A stretch of 64,000 bases of DNA from contig CAYMWV010000002.1 in assembly GCA_964394395.1 (NCBI GenBank), positions 1 to 64,000 on the forward strand. Direction: 5' to 3'. Position 1 is the stretch's first letter. Every line of letters starts with the position of its first letter. A model generated the notes under the pieces. That model made no database searches, had not been told where the DNA came from, and saw nothing but the letters and a program-made list of their open reading frames with translations. This stretch comes from Sediminispirochaeta sp964394395. GTDB taxonomy: Bacteria; Spirochaetota; Spirochaetia; DSM-16054; Sediminispirochaetaceae. This document shows positions 25,094 through 34,482 of the stretch, in pieces. A program made the translations under genes and the position numbers.

Positions 25094-26428
25094 TTAGTAC
25101 CCCATATCAAGCATCGCATCGGCCACTTTCTTGAAGCCGGCGATGTTGGCACCTTTGACATAGTTGACGTGGTCTCCTTCCCGGCCCTCACGGACACACG
25201 CCTCATGGATATTTTCCATAATCCGCTGGAGCTTTTCATCCACCTCTTCGCTGGGCCAGGAGAGTTTCATGGAGTTCTGGCTCATTTCAAGCCCGGAAAC
25301 TGCAACTCCGCCGGCGTTTGCTGCTTTTCCGGGGGCAAAAAGCACTTTGGCAGCGTGAAGCTTCTCCACCGCATCGGCGGTACAGCCCATGTTACTGGTT
25401 TCCACCACGAATTTGGCACCGTTTTTGACAAGAAGATCCGCATCAGCGCCGCTCAACTCGTTCTGAATGGCGCAGGGAACGGCGATATCCACGGGGACCT
25501 CCCAGGGCCGCTTTCCGGCTACAAAGGTGGCGCCGAATTTGGCGGCGTAGGGCTCCACTACATCATTGTTGCTGGCCCGGAGCTGCAGCAGGTAGTTCCA
25601 CTTCTCTTCGCTGTTTACCCCATTCTCGTCCAGGATGTAGCCGTCGGGGCCGGAGATGGTGATGACCTTGCCCCCCAGTTCGGTAGCCTTGATGCAGGCT
25701 CCCCAGGCGACGTTGCCAAAACCGGAGACAGATATACGCTTACCGCTCATTGAGTCCCCGGCGGTCTCAACCATCTGCTTGGCAAAGTACATGGCTCCAA
25801 AGCCGGTGGCCTCGGGACGAATCAGGCTGCCCCCCCAAGTTCTCCCTTTTCCGGTGAGAACACCGGTGTTGGCGAGCTGAAGGCGCTTGTACTGACCGTA
25901 GAGAAAACCGATCTCCCGGCCTCCTACGCCAATATCCCCGGCGGGAACATCCGTCTCGGGGCCGATGTAGCGCCAGAGACTGGTCATGAAGCTGCGGCAG
26001 AAACGCATAATTTCATTATCGCTTTTACCCTTGGGGTTGAAATCGCTGCCCCCCTTGCCGCCGCCCATGGGGAGGGTGGTAAGGCTGTTTTTAAAGGTCT
26101 GTTCGAAGCCGAGGAACTTCAAAGAGCCCAGGGTTACACTGGGGTGAAAGCGCAAGCCCCCCTTGTAGGGTCCCAGGGCGTTGTTGAACTGGACCCGGTA
26201 GCCCCGGTTCACCTGCACATCTCCGTTATCATCTTCCCATTCAACCTTGAATGTGTAGATCCGGTCCGGTTCGGTAAGCCTTTCCAGAATTTTTGCATCC
26301 ACATAGGCGGGATTGTCATTTACCACATCCACCACCGATTCAATTACTTCCTGAGCCGCCTGGATGAACTCCGGTTCTGCGGGGTTCTTCTTTTCCAGCT
26401 CGGCCATAAATTCTTTTACGTTGTACAT
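25094..26428 (-). CDS. gdhA: NADP-type glutamate dehydrogenase
   Basis: Interconverts 2-oxoglutarate plus ammonia and glutamate. The 444-residue length and motifs match the hexameric S50-I type: PMGGGKGGSDFNPKGKSDNE with catalytic Lys, VPAGDIGVGGREIGFLYGQYKRL, the Rossmann part VSGFGNVAWGAC and the end NYVKGANIAGFKKVADAML. The ATG has a strong GGAGGGT site. It is monocistronic, with its own promoter (26477-26505) and terminator (25039-25068), and probably serves ammonium assimilation. Confidence 0.96.
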   Translation of the reverse strand: MYNVKEFMAELEKKNPAEPEFIQAAQEVIESVVDVVNDNPAYVDAKILERLTEPDRIYTFKVEWEDDNGDVQVNRGYRVQFNNALGPYKGGLRFHPSVTLGSLKFLGFEQTFKNSLTTLPMGGGKGGSDFNPKGKSDNEIMRFCRSFMTSLWRYIGPETDVPAGDIGVGGREIGFLYGQYKRLQLANTGVLTGKGRTWGGSLIRPEATGFGAMYFAKQMVETAGDSMSGKRISVSGFGNVAWGACIKATELGGKVITISGPDGYILDENGVNSEEKWNYLLQLRASNNDVVEPYAAKFGATFVAGKRPWEVPVDIAVPCAIQNELSGADADLLVKNGAKFVVETSNMGCTADAVEKLHAAKVLFAPGKAANAGGVAVSGLEMSQNSMKLSWPSEEVDEKLQRIMENIHEACVREGREGDHVNYVKGANIAGFKKVADAMLDMGY

Positions 26429-26476
26429 TTCCTACCCTCCAATTATATGCCTCTCTTGGCGTTGGGACATGGAGAT

Positions 26477-26505
26477 ACTCTAACGTGATAGATCAGTGCA
26501 GTCAA
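26477..26505 (-). promoter_or_regulatory. Promoter of gdhA
   Basis: On the minus strand TTGACT (plus 26500-26505), 17 bp, TAGAGT (plus 26477-26482). Confidence 0.6.
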
Positions 26506-26660
26506 GTGTTTTTTCGCATTTTGTCAATTTTCCTGCTCATAATCATCTATTTACGCAAGATTGGTTTAAAATATAGAGGTATTTCACAATAACTTAGGAA
26601 TAAATTCCGGTATCCCCACGACTCGAACAAAGCGTTGAATTATGCTATTGTGTCCCAACC

Positions 26661-29636
26661 ATGGAACGGTACTATTTCAGGGAAACCCCCTTTAAGCTCC
26701 TGATGCAGAAACGGGTGGCGGACATTTTATTGGTCTGCAGTAACTACGACAAGTTTATGCTTGAGGAGGATGGAAGGATTGATGAGCTCCTCTTCCAGGA
26801 ATATGTAAGCCTCAACCTTCGATATCCCCCGAAATTCACCCAGGTCTCTACCGCCGATGAGGCCTTCGAGATGCTCGGCTCCCGCCACTTCGACCTGATT
26901 ATCACCATGCTCAGTATTGGCGAGATCACCGCCATCGACCTGGCCACGGGGATAAAGGCGGAACATCCTCAGATACCCATCATCGTCCTTACCCCTATAT
27001 CGACCCGGGAGACGATGCAGAGGTTGAAAAACAAGGACAGCAGCTCCATCGATTACATCTTCAGCTGGCAGGGGAATCCCAATATCCTCCTGGCCATGGT
27101 AAAACTGATCGAGGACGGGATGAATATCACCGATGATGTGGCCACTGCGGGGGTGCAGACCATCATCCTGGTGGAGGATTCGGTTCGCTACTACTCCAGT
27201 TACCTGCCCATGATCTACCGCTCCCTCTTTGAACAGGCTCGGTGCCTCATGACCGAGGGTCTCAATGAGTGGCAGCAGACCATGCGGATGCGGGCGAGGT
27301 CTAAAATCACCCTGGCCAGGAACTACGAAGAGGCGATGGAGCTCTATGAAACCTATAAGGACAACCTTTTAGGGATCATCACCGATGTCACCTACAAAAA
27401 GGAGGGGGAGACTGACCGCAGGGCGGGATTGAAGCTATGTGAGCACATCCGCCGGGATAATCCGGAGCTGCCCATCCTCCTGCAATCAAGCCACAAGGAG
27501 CATGAAGCAGAGGCGAGGCGCTACAACGCCAGCTTCATCTACAAACACTCCAAGGGGCTTTTAAAGGAGGTAAAGGAGTATATCCGCAGCAACTACGGCT
27601 TTGGAGACTTTATCTTCCGGGATCCCACCACCCATGCTCCCATCATGCACGCCCACGACCTCTGGGATCTGCAGCACCGGATCGCCGAGGTGCCGGAGGA
27701 CTCCTTTATCTTCCATGTGAAGAGTAACGACATCTCCAAGTGGCTCAAAGCCCGGGTCCTCTTCTCCCTGGCCGAATACCTGAGGCCCAAGGAGCTCTCA
27801 GACTTTCCCCGGGTACAGGATTTGCGGGAATTTATTATCGGAGCAATCAAGCAGTTCCGGCTTCAGGAGGGAAGGGGAACCATTGCGGAGTTCCAGCGGG
27901 ACAGGTTTGACGAGTTCTCCCTCTTCAGCCGGATCGGCAACGGCAGCTTGGGGGGAAAAGGACGGGGACTCGCCTTCATTGACCTGCAGCTGAAACGGAA
28001 CCGTCTTACCTACAAGTTCCCTAACCTTGTCATATCAATCCCCAGAACGGTGGTGCTTACCACGGAGATCTTTGACATTTTCATTGAGAATAACAACCTC
28101 TTCGATACCGCCCTCTCAGACCTTCCCGATGAAGAGATGCTGAAAACCTTTATGGAAGCGAAGCTCCCGGCGCAGCTTACCGAAGATCTTTCGGCAATCC
28201 TGCAGGTAATCACCAACCCCATTGCAGTTCGCTCCTCCAGCCTACTGGAAGATAGCCACTACCAGCCCTTTGCGGGGATCTACTCCACCTGGATGCTCCC
28301 CAATAATCACGCCGATATCTCCCGACGCTACCGGGACCTCTCCAACGCCATCAAGGCGGTCTTCGCATCCACCTACTTCCAGGCCAGCAAGGATTATATG
28401 CGGGCCACCAACAACCTGGTGGAGGAGGAGAAGATGGCGGTTATCATCCAGGAGGTTACCGGAGCCCTGCGCAACGGCCGCTGTTATCCCCACATCTCCG
28501 GGGTGGCCAGAAGCCTCAATTTCTATCCCGTGGAAAATGAAAAAGCTGAAGACGGGATTGTAAACATCGCCCTGGGGCTGGGCAAGCAGGTTGTGGAGGG
28601 GGGAGTCTCCCTCAGATTCAGCCCCAGATACCCCAAAAAGGTACTCCAGCTCTCGGATACAAAAACCGCCATGAGGGATACACAGAAGCAGTTTTACGCC
28701 CTTCCCCTGGACTCGGAAACCCTTCAGTTTGGGGTTCAGGAGGAGTCAAACCTGATCCTCTGTGACCTGGAAACGGCGGAGGAAGATGGAATAGTAAAAA
28801 ACCTCGCATCTACCTACGATATGGAGAACCATCGCCTCCGGGACGGCAGCGGATACCCGGGTCCAAAGGTGCTCACCTTTTCCGGTATTTTGAAATACAA
28901 GATGTTTCCCCTTCCCGAGATTATCAGAGAGCTCCTGCAGCTGGGCCGAGAGGCGATGAACGCTCCCATAGAGATAGAGTTTGCAGTAAATCTGGACCCT
29001 CCCGGAGGGAAACTGCCCACCTTCAGTTTTCTGCAGATCCGGCCCATTGTGGAAAACGCCGAGGCGGAGGATCTGGTGGTGGAAGATCCGGACCCGGAGA
29101 GGACCCTCATTTTCAGCAACAAGGCGATGGGAAACGGAAATTACCGGGATATCCAGGATATCGTCTATATCCGACCGCAGCTCTTCGATCCCGCCCACAC
29201 CAAGGAGATGGGGGCCAAGATTGCAGAAATCAACGCCACTATGGAAGACGAGGATAAGGGCTATGTGCTGGTGGTGCCGGGAAGACTCGGATCCAGGGAC
29301 CCCTGGCTGGGAATACCGATCAACTGGAGTCAGATTTCAAACGCCCGGGTCATTGTGGAGGCGGGCTTGAAGAACTTCCGGGTCGACCCAAGCCAGGGGA
29401 CCCACTTCTTCCAGAACCTTACCAGTCTGCGCAACGCCTACCTGACCATCAATCCCTTTATGGACGACGGGCTTTTCAATGTGGATTACCTGAACAGCAG
29501 AGAATCGGTGGTGGAGGACACGTTCTTACGCCATGTCCGGCTGGAGGAACCCTTGAACATCATAATAGATGGAAAAACCGGCAGGGGAACTATTAACCTT
29601 GCAGTTCCCGGTAGCGGGCAAGGGCTTCCCGGATGA
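26661..29636 (+). CDS. Two receiver-like domains fused to a PPDK_N-type ATP-grasp domain
   Basis: A 991-residue soluble protein. Residues about 18-150 form a receiver-like fold with the acceptor region altered (FDLIITMLSIGE, no Asp at the tip). Residues about 165-310 form a second one beginning IILVEDSVRYY, with Asp in LLGIITDVTYKKEG. From about 410 the pyruvate-phosphate-dikinase N-terminal ATP-binding domain appears: FSRIGNGSLGGKGRGLAF and PIAVRSSSLLEDS followed by FAGIYSTW. The phospho-His and PEP/pyruvate domains of PpdK/PpsA are missing, so it is not a complete dikinase. It may be a regulated kinase or phosphotransferase. Its 3' end overlaps the convergent aminotransferase gene by 44 bases. 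No ribosome site is visible. Confidence 0.8.
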   Translation: MERYYFRETPFKLLMQKRVADILLVCSNYDKFMLEEDGRIDELLFQEYVSLNLRYPPKFTQVSTADEAFEMLGSRHFDLIITMLSIGEITAIDLATGIKAEHPQIPIIVLTPISTRETMQRLKNKDSSSIDYIFSWQGNPNILLAMVKLIEDGMNITDDVATAGVQTIILVEDSVRYYSSYLPMIYRSLFEQARCLMTEGLNEWQQTMRMRARSKITLARNYEEAMELYETYKDNLLGIITDVTYKKEGETDRRAGLKLCEHIRRDNPELPILLQSSHKEHEAEARRYNASFIYKHSKGLLKEVKEYIRSNYGFGDFIFRDPTTHAPIMHAHDLWDLQHRIAEVPEDSFIFHVKSNDISKWLKARVLFSLAEYLRPKELSDFPRVQDLREFIIGAIKQFRLQEGRGTIAEFQRDRFDEFSLFSRIGNGSLGGKGRGLAFIDLQLKRNRLTYKFPNLVISIPRTVVLTTEIFDIFIENNNLFDTALSDLPDEEMLKTFMEAKLPAQLTEDLSAILQVITNPIAVRSSSLLEDSHYQPFAGIYSTWMLPNNHADISRRYRDLSNAIKAVFASTYFQASKDYMRATNNLVEEEKMAVIIQEVTGALRNGRCYPHISGVARSLNFYPVENEKAEDGIVNIALGLGKQVVEGGVSLRFSPRYPKKVLQLSDTKTAMRDTQKQFYALPLDSETLQFGVQEESNLILCDLETAEEDGIVKNLASTYDMENHRLRDGSGYPGPKVLTFSGILKYKMFPLPEIIRELLQLGREAMNAPIEIEFAVNLDPPGGKLPTFSFLQIRPIVENAEAEDLVVEDPDPERTLIFSNKAMGNGNYRDIQDIVYIRPQLFDPAHTKEMGAKIAEINATMEDEDKGYVLVVPGRLGSRDPWLGIPINWSQISNARVIVEAGLKNFRVDPSQGTHFFQNLTSLRNAYLTINPFMDDGLFNVDYLNSRESVVEDTFLRHVRLEEPLNIIIDGKTGRGTINLAVPGSGQGLPG

Positions 29637-30795
29637 TGGTGATCGCCTTTTCAAGATCTTCCCGGTTGAGGACATAGGCAAGGCGGATCTGGTTCTTCCC
29701 AAGCCCTGGGGTGGCATAGAAACCGGCGGCGGGAGCTACCATAACGGTGGCTCCCTGGTAGCGGAAATCCCGGAGCATCCAGAGGGCAAAGTCTTCGCTG
29801 TCGGCCACCGGCAGCTGAACAATAAGATAGAAGGCTCCTTCCGGCTTTTTCACCACCACTCCATCGATTTTTAAAAGTTCATCAAAGGCGAGATCCCGGC
29901 GGAGCCGGTACTCCTCAATCACCGACTGGAGGTACTCCGGGGGAGTGTCCAGAGCCTTTTCAGCGGCCATCTGCTCCACCGTGGGGGGGCAGAGCCGGGC
30001 CTGACCAAACTTCATCACCAGGTCGTAGACCGATCTGTTCCTGGTAACCAGAGCCCCTACCCGGGCACCGCAGGCTGAAAAGCGCTTGCTTACCGAGTCC
30101 ACCATGATGGCGTGCTCCTCCAGCCCAGGAATGGAGAGGATCCCCGAAGCCTTCTCACTCCCGTAGACAAACTCCCGGTACACCTCGTCGCTGATGATGT
30201 AAAGGTTGTGACGACGGGCAAAGTCGGCCAGCTCCTCCAGCCGCTCCCTGGAAAAGATGGCTCCCGTGGGATTTCCCGGACTGGTGATGATAATCGCTCT
30301 GCTTTTAGGGCTCAGGACCTTCTCAAAAGCCTCAATCGGAGGGAGATGAAAGCCATCTTCAATCCTTGCAGTAACCGGAACAATGGAGGCTCCGGCCATA
30401 ACGGCAAAACTGGCGTAGTTTGTATAGAAGGGTTCGGTAACGATCAGCTCATCCCCCGGAGAGGTAACCGCCATAAAAGCAAAGATAAGGGCCTCACTTC
30501 CCCCGGTGGTAATGAAGATCTGATCGGGCTCTACATCGATATCCCACTCCCGGTAGTATCGGCAGAGCCGCTGACGGTAGGAGGCCAGGCCGTCGCTGGG
30601 GCCGTAGGCGATAATATCCGGTACATGTTTGTAAGCTTCAAGCATCAACTCCGGGGTGTGGATATCGGGCTGCCCGATATTGAGATGGTAGACATGAACC
30701 CCTTCCGCCTTTGCAGCCACCGCATAGGGTGCCAGTTTGCGGATAGGGCTGGCCTGGATAGTACTGTTTCTATTTGAAAGGTGCAGGGAAGCCAT
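29593..30795 (-). CDS. PLP-dependent aspartate-type aminotransferase
   Basis: A 400-residue fold-type I class I/II aminotransferase that moves amino groups between an amino acid and a 2-oxo acid. Visible: NIGQPDIHTPE, YGPSDGLASYR, TTGGSEALIF, SPGNPTGAIFS, ISDEVYREFVY, the PLP lysine in SVSKRFSACGARVG and the late Arg in NQIRLAY. The ATG at 30795 has AGGAGG directly upstream; longer frames run into the gap. Substrate choice (Asp, aromatic or Ala) cannot be fixed from sequence. Confidence 0.93.
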   Translation of the reverse strand: MASLHLSNRNSTIQASPIRKLAPYAVAAKAEGVHVYHLNIGQPDIHTPELMLEAYKHVPDIIAYGPSDGLASYRQRLCRYYREWDIDVEPDQIFITTGGSEALIFAFMAVTSPGDELIVTEPFYTNYASFAVMAGASIVPVTARIEDGFHLPPIEAFEKVLSPKSRAIIITSPGNPTGAIFSRERLEELADFARRHNLYIISDEVYREFVYGSEKASGILSIPGLEEHAIMVDSVSKRFSACGARVGALVTRNRSVYDLVMKFGQARLCPPTVEQMAAEKALDTPPEYLQSVIEEYRLRRDLAFDELLKIDGVVVKKPEGAFYLIVQLPVADSEDFALWMLRDFRYQGATVMVAPAAGFYATPGLGKNQIRLAYVLNREDLEKAITIIREALARYRELQG

Positions 30796-30888
30796 ATCTA
30801 CCTCCTGGAATCTTTTGCAGCATGGAAGCGCCGCATACGGCTGAAGGCGATGGTAACACCGTGCCGGGTTTCTATCAAGTGGAGTAAA

Positions 30889-31015
30889 GCCATTCTCATT
30901 TGGNNNNNNNNNNNNNNNNNNNNNNNNNNNNNNNNNNNNNNNNNNNNNNNNNNNNNNNNNNNNNNNNNNNNNNNNNNNNNNNNNNNNNNNNNNNNNNNNN
31001 NNNAATGAGAATGGC
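30889..31015. repeat. 12-bp inverted repeat flanking a gap
   Basis: GCCATTCTCATT (30889-30900) and its exact reverse complement AATGAGAATGGC (31004-31015) sit three and zero bases from the two edges of the N run. This implies a hairpin, an inverted-repeat-bounded element lost to the gap, or a contig-joining artefact. Confidence 0.7.
30904..31003. other. Assembly gap, 100 N
   Basis: Exactly 100 undetermined bases between the aminotransferase start and the next operon's end. Confidence 0.99.
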
Positions 31016-31037
31016 ATTTTCTACTATTGGTTTTGGT

Positions 31038-31056
31038 CGACCACTAATCGTGGTCG
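31038..31056 (-). terminator. Hairpin after signalling operon, possible terminator
   Basis: CGACCAC-TAATC-GTGGTCG is a perfect 7-bp stem 20 bp past the stop of the receiver-kinase gene. On the minus strand the following bases (ACCAAAACC) lack a T-run, so termination is uncertain. Confidence 0.4.
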
Positions 31057-31076
31057 TCTCATCTTTAGAATTTCAT

Positions 31077-32186
31077 CTAATCTCCCCGGCCGGCGGGAAT
31101 GTGAATGGCAAAGGTGCTGCCCTTTTTCGGAGTGCTCTCAATGGTGATTCGCCCCCCACTTCTGTCCAGGAACTCCTTTGAGAGAATAAGTCCAAGGCCG
31201 GTACCACTCTCCTGGTCGGTTCCTTTCCTGCTTCTCCGGGAATCGATGTGGAAGAGGGCGTCAATACTCTCCTGGTTCATCCCCACCCCGGTGTCGGAGA
31301 CGTTGAGGACAACCTCATCGCCCCCAGGTTCGGCGGAGATACGGATCTCTCCGCCCCGGGGGGTGAATTTGATGGCGTTGGAGATAAGATTCCGGACCAC
31401 CGTGTTGAGGGCCTGGGGGTCGATGTAGGATTTCAGATCCTCCGGCACCTGGCTCTTTATCTGCAACTCCTTTTCCGAGATGTTCACATTCAACAACTGC
31501 AGGTTGTCATTAATGATATCTGATAATTTCAGCTCCTCCGGATTCAGTTGGGTAGTACCGGTTTGAATCCTTGCCCAGTGAAGCAGATTCTCAAGCAAAC
31601 TGAAGGCGTTCTTGCTGGCGGTGTGTATCCCTGAGATCATCTCCTTGGCGGTCTCCGGATCAAGAGCGTCAATGTCATCTTTGAGGTACTGGCTTACCCC
31701 CACTAAGGCGGTGAAGGGGCTGCGCAGGTCGTGGGCGATAATGGAGAAAAATCGGTCCTTTGCTGCGTTTGCTTCCCGCAGCTCCTGCTCCACCGCCCGA
31801 AGCTTCAGATGGGTTCTCACCCGGGCGTGGAGCTCCGCTGCCTGGAAGGGTTTGGTCAGGTAATCCACCGCCCCCAGGTCAAATCCCTTCACAACACTAT
31901 CGGTGTCGCTCTTTGCGGTAAGAAAGATAACGGGAATATCGGCGGTCTTTTGATCCGATTGCAATTCGGAACAAACGGCGTAGCCATCCATTCCCGGCAT
32001 CATCACATCCAGGAGAACAAGATCAATCCCCCCCTGCCGGGCAATTTCCAGGGCACTCTTCCCGTCGGTGGCGAAGGAGAAGTGATACGTATTCTCTCCC
32101 AAAATCACCGCAGCCAGCTGAATATTCCGGTACACATCATCTACGATTAGAATTCTCGGCTTTTCCCTATCCATTTTCATCCCCAT
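31077..32186 (-). CDS. Receiver-histidine kinase
   Basis: A 369-residue soluble protein with an N-terminal receiver (about 10-125; Asp in LVLLDVMMPGMDG, Lys in LTKPF) followed by HisKA with IIAHDLRSPFTALVG near residue 150 and an HATPase_c ending ESGTGLGLILSKEF. The receiver probably gates the kinase or accepts phosphate from the upstream hybrid kinase, whose gene it overlaps by 20 bases. GAGGAAC lies just before the ATG. It is the last gene of a tightly packed signalling operon. Confidence 0.9.
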   Translation of the reverse strand: MGMKMDREKPRILIVDDVYRNIQLAAVILGENTYHFSFATDGKSALEIARQGGIDLVLLDVMMPGMDGYAVCSELQSDQKTADIPVIFLTAKSDTDSVVKGFDLGAVDYLTKPFQAAELHARVRTHLKLRAVEQELREANAAKDRFFSIIAHDLRSPFTALVGVSQYLKDDIDALDPETAKEMISGIHTASKNAFSLLENLLHWARIQTGTTQLNPEELKLSDIINDNLQLLNVNISEKELQIKSQVPEDLKSYIDPQALNTVVRNLISNAIKFTPRGGEIRISAEPGGDEVVLNVSDTGVGMNQESIDALFHIDSRRSRKGTDQESGTGLGLILSKEFLDRSGGRITIESTPKKGSTFAIHIPAGRGD

Positions 32187-34071
32187 TATGTTCCTCGCCT
32201 ATGGATCTGCTGATTTCCGGAAACTGTTCCAGCAGGGAGAGGATCTTCTCTATGTCAAACGCTTCAGAGGCTCGATGAAGAGAATCTCCCAGCCGAGCAA
32301 GCCTGGCTAAATCATACTCATTACCAAAGGCGGCCAGATCGAGAGCAAAGGCATCAATCGCCTCAATCCGGTTCTGCTTTTTGATTTCTGCATACCGATC
32401 AGGAAACTCATTGGCAAAACGCCTTTTCGCAAAAAGAGGAAGCACCTTCCCGGGAGAGCGTTCCAATTCCTTGTCCCGGGCGCCAGCGCCCTCCTCTTTG
32501 AGAAAAAGCTTTTCCAGAAGCTTTTCCAGCGCTTCGGGGCTAACCGGCTTGTTGAGAAAATCGCGGAAGCCAATTTCTCTGATCTGCTGCAGGATATCCC
32601 GACTATAGGTTGATGTGACCGCCACCACCGGAATACGCCGCCCGGAGGAGGTGCTTCTCAAGGCCTTGGTCGCCTCAAAGCCGGTCATGGTGGGCATACT
32701 CAAATCCATAAGAATCAGATCGGGGTTGTAAGCCCGGGCCATGGAGAGCGCCTCTTCCCCGTTTGACGCTTCTATCGTCTTGAAAGAGAGGCGGTGCAGG
32801 TATTCAGCGAGGATGCTTCGATTCCCCGGATAGTCATCAACCACCAGGGCAAGCCGCTGCCGCAATTGGAGAAGCCTCTCATCCTGATCGGTCGCTCCGG
32901 TGTAGATCCCGGGAATCATGACAGAAAAGGTCGACCCCTCCCCGGGGCTGCTCTCTACCCCCAGCTTTCCCCCCATCTTCTGGATCAGCTTCCTGCAGAT
33001 GGCAAGACCCATCCCGGTCCCGGCGAAGGGACGGTCGCTCTTCCCATCATGCTGATGGAAGGGATCAAAGATCAGATCCAGAGAGGTTTCGGGTATGCCG
33101 ATGCCGGTATCAATCACCTCAAAGAAGAGACGACGGCTTCCTTCAAGTTCAGAAAGAGTTGTTTCTTCCCTACAGTGCGCCTTGAGAGATACTTTCCCTC
33201 CCTTCGGAGTAAACTTTATGGCGTTGCCAAGAAGATTTCCCAGAATCTGACGGAACCGGGCGGGGTCCAGGAAAAAGTGGGTCGCTTCAAGAGCTCCGAT
33301 ATCGATGGTAAATTCGATCTGCTTCTCCACCGCCTGGGGAAGGTAAAACTCCTTCAACTGCTCCAGCAGGTGATAGAGATCCACCATCTCATTCTCCATT
33401 CTCACCTGCCCGGCCTCAAGTTTGGAGAGATCGATAAGATCGTTCATCAGGGTCAAAAGTCCCTTACCGCTTTTCACAATAAAATCAAGATACTGCTGCT
33501 CCTGCTCAGAAAGCGCCGCCGAATAGAGCTGGTCGGCAAAGCCGAGGATTGTGTTGAGGGGTGTGCGAATCTCATGAGAGATATTGGCCAGAAACTGATC
33601 TTTATGCAGGGCGTGCTCTTCACTCCGGACCCGTTCATCCGCCAGCTGTTTTTCATAGTTAATCTGTTTCGAGATATCAATTCTGTATTCCAGCACCAGG
33701 CCGCTTTCCCTTCCGGTAGAAGCATTCCCTTCTTCGCCCCCTCCCGGAAGAAGGGTAGTAAAAACCTCAAAGGGAAGATCGGTACCCCCATCTTTCCTGT
33801 ACCAGACTATCCGCCGGACCGGCGAAGTGCTTTCTGCGGCCCGTTGAAGCGGGCAATCCGGGTGGGGTGTATGGCCACAAAGTCGGTGCATCCCTGTTTC
33901 CGGATCGTACTGGCCGCAAAAGTAGGGAGCTCCCACTTGCAGCCCCCACTCCTGTGCCGCCGGATTGATCAGGGTAAGGAGCCTGCTCTCCAGAGAGACA
34001 AGGAAAGCGGGGAATGGAAAACCGGAAAGGATATCCTGCCCATCCATTCCGGAAGGGGGAAGGTGATTCAT
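32167..34071 (-). CDS. PAS hybrid histidine kinase with Cys-rich PAS
   Basis: A 634-residue soluble kinase: PAS (about 15-135), HisKA with ISHEIRTPLNTILGF near residue 168, HATPase_c with FAGTGMGLAICRKL, receiver (Asp in LILMDLSMPTMTG near 455, Lys in FLNKP) and a C-terminal helical tail of about 90 residues. The PAS domain has three cysteines with Gly/Pro neighbours (YFCGQYDP, RLCGHTPHPDCPLQ), suggesting a redox or metal cofactor, an inference. It overlaps the neighbouring receiver gene by four bases and the downstream kinase by 20, so all are co-expressed. Confidence 0.9.
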   Translation of the reverse strand: MNHLPPSGMDGQDILSGFPFPAFLVSLESRLLTLINPAAQEWGLQVGAPYFCGQYDPETGMHRLCGHTPHPDCPLQRAAESTSPVRRIVWYRKDGGTDLPFEVFTTLLPGGGEEGNASTGRESGLVLEYRIDISKQINYEKQLADERVRSEEHALHKDQFLANISHEIRTPLNTILGFADQLYSAALSEQEQQYLDFIVKSGKGLLTLMNDLIDLSKLEAGQVRMENEMVDLYHLLEQLKEFYLPQAVEKQIEFTIDIGALEATHFFLDPARFRQILGNLLGNAIKFTPKGGKVSLKAHCREETTLSELEGSRRLFFEVIDTGIGIPETSLDLIFDPFHQHDGKSDRPFAGTGMGLAICRKLIQKMGGKLGVESSPGEGSTFSVMIPGIYTGATDQDERLLQLRQRLALVVDDYPGNRSILAEYLHRLSFKTIEASNGEEALSMARAYNPDLILMDLSMPTMTGFEATKALRSTSSGRRIPVVAVTSTYSRDILQQIREIGFRDFLNKPVSPEALEKLLEKLFLKEEGAGARDKELERSPGKVLPLFAKRRFANEFPDRYAEIKKQNRIEAIDAFALDLAAFGNEYDLARLARLGDSLHRASEAFDIEKILSLLEQFPEISRSIGEEHNGDENG

Positions 34072-34481
34072 AGACCCAGTAGGGTTTTGATTCTGTTTTC
34101 CAGGCTGCTGATATCGATAGAGACCGTAGCCGATTTACCCATCGGCTTGGCCATCACATCGGCTGCTCCAAGCATCTTCGCCTTTCTTACATTTTCATCG
34201 TTCTCATACATGGTTCCGCTCAAGATGATCACCGGTAGATCTTTGGCTATTTCACCGCTGCGCTTTTTCGAGCCTATCTCCTTGAGGGCCGATAGGCCAT
34301 CCATCTCGGGCATCTCCACATCCATCACCACCACATCGGGTTTCCAGGAGAGGATCTTCTCAATCCCCTGACGCCCGTCCTCGGCCAGTGCAATTTCCCA
34401 ATCCCCCGATTTCTTAAAGGCTCCTTCAAGACCGGAGCGGACCAGGAAAGAATCATCCACAAGTAGTAATTTTTTTGCCAT
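34068..34481 (-). CDS. Stand-alone receiver (CheY-like)
   Basis: A 137-residue single receiver with acidic pair VDDSFLVRSG, acceptor Asp in VVVMDVEMPEMDG near residue 55 and Lys in VMAKP. The family is normally about 120 residues; the extra C-terminal helix (SIDISSLENRIKTLL) is unusual. The start at 34481 is set by GAGGAG upstream; one base separates it from the stop of the HPt gene. It probably shuttles phosphate between the HPt protein and the hybrid kinase. Confidence 0.9.
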   Translation of the reverse strand: MAKKLLLVDDSFLVRSGLEGAFKKSGDWEIALAEDGRQGIEKILSWKPDVVVMDVEMPEMDGLSALKEIGSKKRSGEIAKDLPVIILSGTMYENDENVRKAKMLGAADVMAKPMGKSATVSIDISSLENRIKTLLGL

Positions 34482-34482
34482 A

